Source: Thermoplasmata archaeon (GTDB lineage Archaea > Thermoplasmatota > Thermoplasmata > Thermoplasmatales > Thermoplasmataceae). Taken from it: a stretch of DNA of 8,010 nucleotides. The notes under the pieces are model-generated. The model was not told where the DNA came from. It saw only the letters and a program-made list of their open reading frames with translations, and made no database searches. The position numbers and the translations under genes were made by a program. This document shows, piece by piece, positions 6,434 through 8,010 of the stretch. The first letter of the stretch is position 1; each line of letters opens with the position of its first letter. The stretch is from contig JAJZKL010000029.1 of the NCBI GenBank assembly GCA_021804185.1, positions 1 to 8,010 on the forward strand, in the 5' to 3' direction.

Positions 6434-6563
6434 TGCCCTGTGTCTTGTGTAACCAAGGATGCCTTTCATCAGCTGTGCTTGCATTCATAATACAGTAATG
6501 GCCATCTCTTTTCAGGCTCGCCGGAAATACCGCCTTTAAAACAACAATGAGAAGTCTGCTTGT
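6434..6563. other. Convergent gap after the ClC and GNAT genes, with T-rich tracts that may end transcription
   Basis: The 130 bases between two converging stop codons hold no supported gene. On the plus strand a pyrimidine run (catctcttttc, near 6503-6514) follows the ClC stop. On the minus strand a run reading ttgttgtttt (about 6537-6546) follows the GNAT stop. T-rich tracts like these terminate archaeal transcription, but neither has a clear stem-loop, so the assignment is weak. Confidence 0.3.
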
Positions 6564-7253
6564 TCAGTTCACCGGCCTAATGGTTTCCAGATCGATAAAT
6601 TCCTTGTCCTTTAAGGCTTTGCTTACCTTTTGGAATGCTTTCTGTTCTCCTGGCAATTGAATGTTCATTGCATATGTGAAATAGTGTTTCAGTGAATTCA
6701 GGACCAGTGTTGTGCTAATGCATGATGCATTCTCGGTGCCCTTGAAAGCCAACATCAGGTTTGCAGCCTCATGCTTTCCCTCTGAGAGTGGAGGCTGGAC
6801 GTACTCCATTTTCACTCTCTTGAAGCCCATGGCTCCCCAGAATGGAATGCTGGTGTATTTGGAAGACGTTTCTATTTTTTCAACCTCTATGAATATTCCT
6901 TTAATGCCCTGGTGTTTCTGTAATAGCAATCCCTCAAATTTTTTCACGAGTTTCTTTCCCAATCCTGTCCCCCTTTTGCTGGGTTTCACGCCAATAAATT
7001 CGATAAAGGCTGTTCGCGGATTTTCGTAGTAATCACCTATCAGGAAGCCACATATTTCTCCGGCAATAAGATAAAGATACACATAATACTCGTTGTTTCC
7101 GTAAAACCCACTATTCTTCAGTTCCAGATACTTTCGTATGTTCTCCCTGGTTTCTGACTCGTCTTCGTCAGGAAAAAGTTCTCTGTAAAGAATGTAAAAA
7201 TCCTCAAATAGATCGAACCTTTGTTCTATCTCCACAAACTCTTCCGTTGCCAA
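6564..7253 (-). CDS. GNAT-family N-acetyltransferase
   Basis: The 229-residue protein has the GNAT acetyl-CoA fold at about residues 1-170: a β4 strand (FIEFIGV), the CoA pyrophosphate loop KRGTGLGKKL (R/Q-x-x-G-x-G, Arg94 to Gly99), then the FWGAMGF strand-loop (138-144) and an unusual YVQPPL motif (151-156). A C-terminal helical extension of about 55 residues follows. The acceptor substrate is unknown. The divergent neighbour shares the CoA loop, the QPPL motif and the pattern of the C-terminal extension, so the two are paralogues of one subfamily. The start is a TTG at 7253: a nearby ATG is out of frame, and a TATA-like block about 27-33 bases upstream fits a near-leaderless message. The upstream in-frame residues (ITYESL) resemble the partner's N-terminus, so a non-standard ATT start at 7271 cannot be fully excluded. 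Confidence 0.87.
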   Translation of the reverse strand: MATEEFVEIEQRFDLFEDFYILYRELFPDEDESETRENIRKYLELKNSGFYGNNEYYVYLYLIAGEICGFLIGDYYENPRTAFIEFIGVKPSKRGTGLGKKLVKKFEGLLLQKHQGIKGIFIEVEKIETSSKYTSIPFWGAMGFKRVKMEYVQPPLSEGKHEAANLMLAFKGTENASCISTTLVLNSLKHYFTYAMNIQLPGEQKAFQKVSKALKDKEFIDLETIRPVN

Positions 7254-7274
7254 TAAAGACTCATAGGTAATGTC

Positions 7275-7289
7275 TATAAAATTTTTATA
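7275..7289. promoter_or_regulatory. Near-palindromic A/T block, likely shared promoter of the divergent GNAT genes
   Basis: The 15 bases tataaaatttttata read almost the same on both strands. The block lies 20-35 bases before each start codon (7310 on plus, 7253 on minus), so each strand has a TATA-like box at about the leaderless distance. The whole gap between the starts is 56 bases, leaving room for little besides this core. Confidence 0.55.
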
Positions 7290-7309
7290 ATAACTGGGCT
7301 TTGCATATA

Positions 7310-7963
7310 ATGGTCCTGTTTAAAGAAATCCTGTCTCCATATGATGAATATTTCAAGGATGCGATCAACATATACAATGAAGCCTTTGAATCCACGCCTG
7401 ACATATACCTGGATCCAAAGGTTTTTAGCGAATCTTCTGGTAGGGTTGGTAAGGACGTTATCTGGCATCTTTGTGTACTTACAGACGGAAAGGCTGTAGC
7501 CATGACGGCTTTTGGTACATGTATTTACGGTGGCTTTGGAGGGTATATTGCTGTCAAGGAGGGTTATAGGCACCATGGGTACGGAACTATGGTGCTTGAG
7601 ATGATGAAAGACAAGATACTGAAAGATTCTCATCATAGGAATTGGAATGTCCAATTCCTTTTCGCAGAGTATGAGGAGAAAAATAAGGGTCTGTGGGAAT
7701 CCAAAGGATTTTTCACGCTGCCTATTGAATATTTCCAGCCTCCTCTTGCTGATGTTGAAAAATGGATTCCCATGAGTTTAGGCGTGGTTTCACTTTCCGG
7801 GAAAGATATGATCCTGGGCAGTGAGATATTCAATTTCATAAGATTGCTTTACTCAAAAATATACTATGTTAGAAATTATTCGATACAAGAGCATTATATA
7901 GCTTTAAAAAAGGATTGTGAAAAACTAAGTTTTAATTTTAACACACACCCTCAAAACCCATAA
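7310..7963 (+). CDS. GNAT-family N-acetyltransferase, paralogue of the divergent neighbour
   Basis: The ATG at 7310 gives 217 residues; a TTG at 7301 in the same frame would add three, but the ATG sits about 23-25 bases after the TATA-like block and is preferred. The acetyl-CoA loop reads YRHHGYGT (86-93) after the β4 strand GGYIAVK. LWESKGF (128-134) and YFQPPL (141-146) match the FWGAMGF and YVQPPL segments of the minus-strand GNAT. After about residue 160 both proteins continue with a similar helical tail (here IFNFIRLLYSKIYY onward). The last residues (SFNFNTHPQNP) are Asn/Pro-rich and probably disordered. The substrate is unknown; the enzyme is presumably cytosolic, with no signal or membrane segment. 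The two genes differ clearly in sequence, so the duplication is old. The TAA at 7961-7963 may overlap the 3' end of a gene entering from the right. Confidence 0.88.
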   Translation: MVLFKEILSPYDEYFKDAINIYNEAFESTPDIYLDPKVFSESSGRVGKDVIWHLCVLTDGKAVAMTAFGTCIYGGFGGYIAVKEGYRHHGYGTMVLEMMKDKILKDSHHRNWNVQFLFAEYEEKNKGLWESKGFFTLPIEYFQPPLADVEKWIPMSLGVVSLSGKDMILGSEIFNFIRLLYSKIYYVRNYSIQEHYIALKKDCEKLSFNFNTHPQNP

Positions 7964-8010
7964 CGTTTCATCTTTACGTTCATGTACAGAATGTCTTTCT
8001 CTCGCTGAAA
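7951..8010 (-). CDS. Possible 3' end of a minus-strand gene cut by the window edge
   Basis: From the right edge, one minus-strand frame is open for 19 residues (FQREKDILYMNVKMKRYGF) and ends in TGA at 7951-7953, overlapping the GNAT stop by 13 bases. The residues look plausible for a basic C-terminus, but the stretch is too short to identify, and another minus-strand frame is also open here. It may be nothing more than intergenic sequence. Confidence 0.22.
   Translation of the reverse strand, partial: FQREKDILYMNVKMKRYGF

Noticed and set aside
6469..6475. C-box-like ctgatga on the minus strand as part of a C/D guide RNA
   Set aside because: The first base is wrong for RUGAUGA, no D box (CUGA) follows at a suitable distance, and no terminal stem is seen.
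1..8010. CRISPR array, tRNA, rRNA or intact insertion sequence
   Set aside because: No regularly spaced repeats, cloverleaf-like sequence, rRNA stretch or transposase with terminal repeats was found on either strand.

Overview
The window looks like chromosomal DNA of an archaeon of the order Thermoplasmatales (Thermoplasma / Ferroplasma / Cuniculiplasma type). The signs are an archaeal-size RNase HII, a short-chain prenyl synthase of the kind that feeds ether lipids, a stand-alone XerA-like recombinase, heavy use of ATA for Ile and AGA/AGG for Arg, and TATA-like boxes about 23-27 bases upstream of start codons with little or no Shine-Dalgarno sequence. That last pattern fits leaderless archaeal transcripts. 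The order-level placement is inference from these traits; no marker rRNA is present.

Layout. At 1-225 there is a small two-helix membrane ORF on the plus strand, whose 5' side is suspect because bases 1-25 exactly repeat, inverted, a stretch inside the next gene. RNase HII (rnhB, 230-877, minus) converges on it and is divergent from a polyprenyl diphosphate synthase (920-1987, plus) across a 42-base promoter gap. A short convergent gap with an inverted repeat (1988-2101) leads to a XerA-type tyrosine recombinase (2102-2965, minus). Upstream of it on the same strand is an MFS transporter (3006-4196, minus). A 374-base divergent gap (4197-4570) holds promoters and a doubtful 53-codon ORF. A ClC-type chloride channel/transporter with two C-terminal CBS domains follows (4571-6433, plus). 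The window ends with two divergent, related GNAT acetyltransferases (6564-7253 minus, 7310-7963 plus) sharing a near-palindromic A/T promoter block. A possible 3' end of a further minus-strand gene enters from the right edge.

How the genes relate. Most are independent housekeeping or transport units: removal of RNA:DNA hybrids (RNase HII), isoprenoid chain elongation, chromosome dimer resolution (XerA), solute export (MFS) and anion movement (ClC). Strand switches are frequent and most genes appear to have their own promoter, so there is no clear multi-gene operon. The GNAT pair is the only visible functional pair.

I see no CRISPR array, tRNA, rRNA or intact mobile element, and nothing that amounts to a new biological system. 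The strongest unexplained signal is the 25-base exact inverted repeat at the left edge, which may well be a chimeric join at a contig end. Secondary points are the altered first Asp-rich motif and FPPS-like chain-length residues of the prenyl synthase, the apparent lack of the internal proton glutamate in the ClC protein, and the shared C-terminal extension of the GNAT pair.
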